From positions 372,001-436,000 of the forward strand of contig CAJVGD010000005.1 of assembly GCA_910890315.1 (NCBI GenBank): a DNA stretch of 64,000 nucleotides, in the 5' to 3' direction. The translations under genes were made by a program, and so were the position numbers. The DNA comes from Serendipita indica DSM 11827. Its lineage: Eukaryota; Basidiomycota; Agaricomycetes; Sebacinales; Serendipitaceae. Shown here piece after piece: positions 61,848 through 64,000 of this stretch (position 1 is its first letter; each line of letters begins with the position of its first letter). The notes beneath the pieces were generated by a model. That model was not told where the DNA came from. It was given only the letters and a program-made list of their open reading frames with translations, and did no database searches.

Positions 61848-62895
61848 ATGATAGGTAAATGCAAATGGTGCAATATTGTCTTTCCTTCAAAGGAGCTCCT
61901 GATCGAGGTGCGTGCTAATTCTTTACGGGCTGCGGAGAGACTATAGTTCGCTCGATCAGCACCTAAAAACGGACCTCAAGCGTCACCAATACTACTGCCA
62001 GAAGTGCGCATACACGTTCAAGACTTTCAGAGCACTGAAAGAGGTGGGTCCTGTCGCGCTAATTGGAACCCCGTCCAACGAAGCCCCGACAGCACTTTGA
62101 GAGAGACCTTCGCCACGATGTAGTCGACCAGATGGAGATGATGTCTGACCAGCGATCCTACTGCATTCATTGCCGACGCCAATTCGACTCGGTGGGCCAA
62201 CTCAACACACACTTCTCGAATGCGCATAAGGAGAGCTTGCACTGCGAACAATGTGGTCTTTGGTTCCGCTATGCTACCAATTTGACTCAGGTTTGGACTC
62301 TATTCTCGTCTTTTGCTCATGCTCACCCTGAGTAGCATCTGGCATCCCCAGTCCATAATGAGCGCAACCTCCCATGTCCTCATTGCTCCGAGGTCTTCAA
62401 GACGACATCTGGAGTGGCCCATCACTTGGAGTACAAGTGTCTTAGAAAAGTTACAGAGGCCGTCATCAAGTGGGACACAGACCACCAAATCACCGACAGA
62501 GTTTATACTAATCGTATCCGCGAAGTCTCCGAGGACGGTACCGACTATGATGACGATATTCTCTTCTCCCATCACACTACAGCGATGCAGCAGATCCTCG
62601 ACGTGCTCGCCACTGAAGAGACCTGGAATGCCACAGTCGACGCATACGTATGCCCCTGGCGACTTGCGAGCGTCAATTCGCCAAGCTTCCGCATCTAAAC
62701 CAACACCTACGCTCCCAGATTCACCGCACGGATCCATCCACATTTCGTTGTCCAAAGTGTTCTGGGAGGTTCTCCGTTGTGTCGGCGTTGATCCAACACC
62801 TTGAGAGCGCTTCCTGCGGGCTCTCTGGCCAGATTCAAGTCAAACAGATCTATACAGGATTGCATGATATGTTTAAACGCCTGCTAGTGTTTTGA
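61848..62895 (+). CDS. Seven-finger C2H2 zinc-finger protein with one frame break
   Basis: Four exons: 61848-61907, 61960-62043, 62093-62290, 62336-62895. The fingers begin CKWCNIVFPSKELLIEH, CQKCAYTFKTFRALKEH, CIHCRRQFDSVGQLNTH, CEQCGLWFRYATNLTQH, CPHCSEVFKTTSGVAHH, then CPLATCERQFAKLPHLNQH and CPKCSGRFSVVSALIQH. Several fingers are split by introns at the same place, just before the first His, suggesting exon-wise duplication. A hydrophilic linker separates fingers five and six. Finger six is cut by a frame break at a run of four C (62653-62656): the exon lengths sum to one base short of a multiple of three, and both halves of the finger are intact in different frames. A DNA- or RNA-binding regulator is likely; the target is unknown. 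Confidence 0.72.
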
Positions 62896-63117
62896 ATTCT
62901 TTGACCAAATCGATGCGATAGTCCTATATTCAGCGACCAGAATGCGAGCGTATGAATCGTGTGCTGATTATTGACTACGGGAAACTCTGAAGAACAGCTA
63001 AGCAACCGCTCGCACATGATCAATTCGGAGGCTTGCAATACAGCACCCAAGAGAGCGTATTCAATCCACGTATAGTATCAAAAAGCAAGAGGGGATAGAA
63101 ATGACCGCACAAAGGGG

Positions 63118-64000
63118 CTATCTACCAGCGTTCATCGCCCCGGTAGGCTGGGTCGCAGAGGACAGTGCAGCAGGAGCAACAGGAGCCGCACCTGCAGCCG
63201 AGCCACCTCCAGCAGATGGGTGAACTCTCTGCATACTACTCCTGGTCTGCTGCCTTCTCAGTCGCTCCTCCCTCTCCATCGCATCGAGCTCCTTTGCGCG
63301 CTCCGCAGCGGCGTCGTAGACATATTGAATCGGTTTGGCCGGTCGATCAAGCGTCTCTGCGCCAGGAGCAATCGTCGAGAGCATGACTGCTTGTTCCATC
63401 TCCGCCTCTTCGCGGCGCTCTGTGAAATGAATGAGTACATTACGCATGTTCTCAATGATCAGAGCCAACTCACCAAGTTCTTCGTCATCTATTGGGGTGT
63501 CTACTTCGGCTCGTCGCTTTCCAAGTGCCTTTGCGCTCGGTCGTATGGGTGTCATGATCTGATCCTCGCTTTCTCCGTCCGAACCAGCGTAGCCTCGGGC
63601 AGCGTCCATGTCGATCCGCATCCCACCAAAGTTTTGAAGTCCTGGTGGAACACTCCCCGGTGCGGGAGACTCCGTCCGTCCTTGCGAAGCCAAATGTGGA
63701 GGTGGATGCGAAGGCGGGGGGTAATCCATCCCATTCGTCGGCGTTCCGGCTGTTGGTGGTGTACTACCGGCAGAATAGTCACCGCTTCGGTCGGGAGACG
63801 GCGTCCTGGATCGTGTGTTTGAGGGCTGTCGAGGTCCATGCGGTGCCGAGGGCGGGAGGTTTAGTGTTTGACCACCATATGCGCTATTCACCGAGTGATT
63901 CGAGGAATGATGCGAGTGGTAGGGCTGAGTCTTGGGCTGAGTGTGCACTGATTGCACCTGGGGCGGTTGCTGAGGAGCCATGTGCTGCATCGGAGACGGC
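63118..64000 (-). CDS. Partial Pro/Ser-rich protein, C-terminal part only
   Basis: The reading frame ends at 63118 and stays open to the right window edge, so the N-terminus is missing. The visible 290-odd residues start with Gln/Pro/His-rich, probably disordered sequence. Near residue 150 comes an acidic then basic stretch (SDGESEDQIMTPIRPSAKAL, then GKRRAEVDTP) that resembles a nuclear-localisation signal. A helical segment follows: DDEELGELALIIENMRNVLI, then HFTERREEAEMEQ, and later ERAKELDAMEREERLRRQQ, likely coiled coil. The end is Ala/Pro-rich. No family recognised; a nuclear regulatory protein is a guess from composition. Confidence 0.6.
   Translation of the reverse strand, partial: PSPMQHMAPQQPPQVQSVHTQPKTQPYHSHHSSNHSVNSAYGGQTLNLPPSAPHGPRQPSNTRSRTPSPDRSGDYSAGSTPPTAGTPTNGMDYPPPSHPPPHLASQGRTESPAPGSVPPGLQNFGGMRIDMDAARGYAGSDGESEDQIMTPIRPSAKALGKRRAEVDTPIDDEELGELALIIENMRNVLIHFTERREEAEMEQAVMLSTIAPGAETLDRPAKPIQYVYDAAAERAKELDAMEREERLRRQQTRSSMQRVHPSAGGGSAAGAAPVAPAALSSATQPTGAMNAGR

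Overview
The window is chromosomal DNA from a filamentous fungus, most likely a basidiomycete of the Agaricomycetes. The gene density, the many GT..AG introns of about 40-60 bases that split nearly every gene, and the protein set (KDM3-like JmjC protein, REXO1/Rex3-type exonuclease, Vid27, Ssk1) all point that way. A Rhizoctonia/Ceratobasidium-like fungus is my guess but is not proven by the sequence. I see no transposon, virus-like element, CRISPR array, rRNA or convincing tRNA.

The left two thirds (about 1-43.5 kb) is a dense block of conserved housekeeping genes. In order they are: SSK1 (-), RAT1/XRN2 (+), MDM10 (+), an RGG-rich unknown (+), the RNA polymerase III largest subunit (-), a helical-repeat unknown (+), MAD2 (-), CDC14 (+), SmG (+), a Gfo/Idh/MocA oxidoreductase (-), a small mitochondrial-type protein (+), a KDM3-like JmjC protein (+), SEC63 (-), RRN7/TAF1B (-), AP-1 sigma (+), a Rex3/REXO1-type exonuclease (-), ceramide synthase LAG1 (+), GPI14/PIG-M (-), VID27 (+) and glutamine synthetase (-). 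Many neighbours are divergent with 150-220 bp between start codons, or convergent with as little as 17 bp between stop codons. The genes do not form one pathway. Two pairings make functional sense: MAD2/CDC14 (mitotic checkpoint and mitotic exit, head to head) and LAG1/GPI14 (ER ceramide and GPI-anchor synthesis, tail to tail).

The right third (about 43.5-64 kb) is looser and more accessory. It holds a large Ser/Pro-rich coiled-coil unknown, a secreted S66-family LD-carboxypeptidase, a small acidic unknown, the Na+/phosphate symporter PHO89 with two upstream CACGTG boxes, a secreted two-LysM protein, another small acidic protein with an N-myristoylation-like start, a tandem pair of four-helix membrane proteins, a seven-finger C2H2 protein, and a protein that runs off the right edge. 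Intergenic stretches of 0.7-2.2 kb lie between them.

Two otherwise well conserved genes (SSK1 and the C2H2 protein) each lack one base in a short homopolymer inside a conserved motif. This is most simply a sequencing artefact, but it is worth checking. Exon structures were worked out by hand from splice-site phase and family knowledge; no alignment or transcript data were used.
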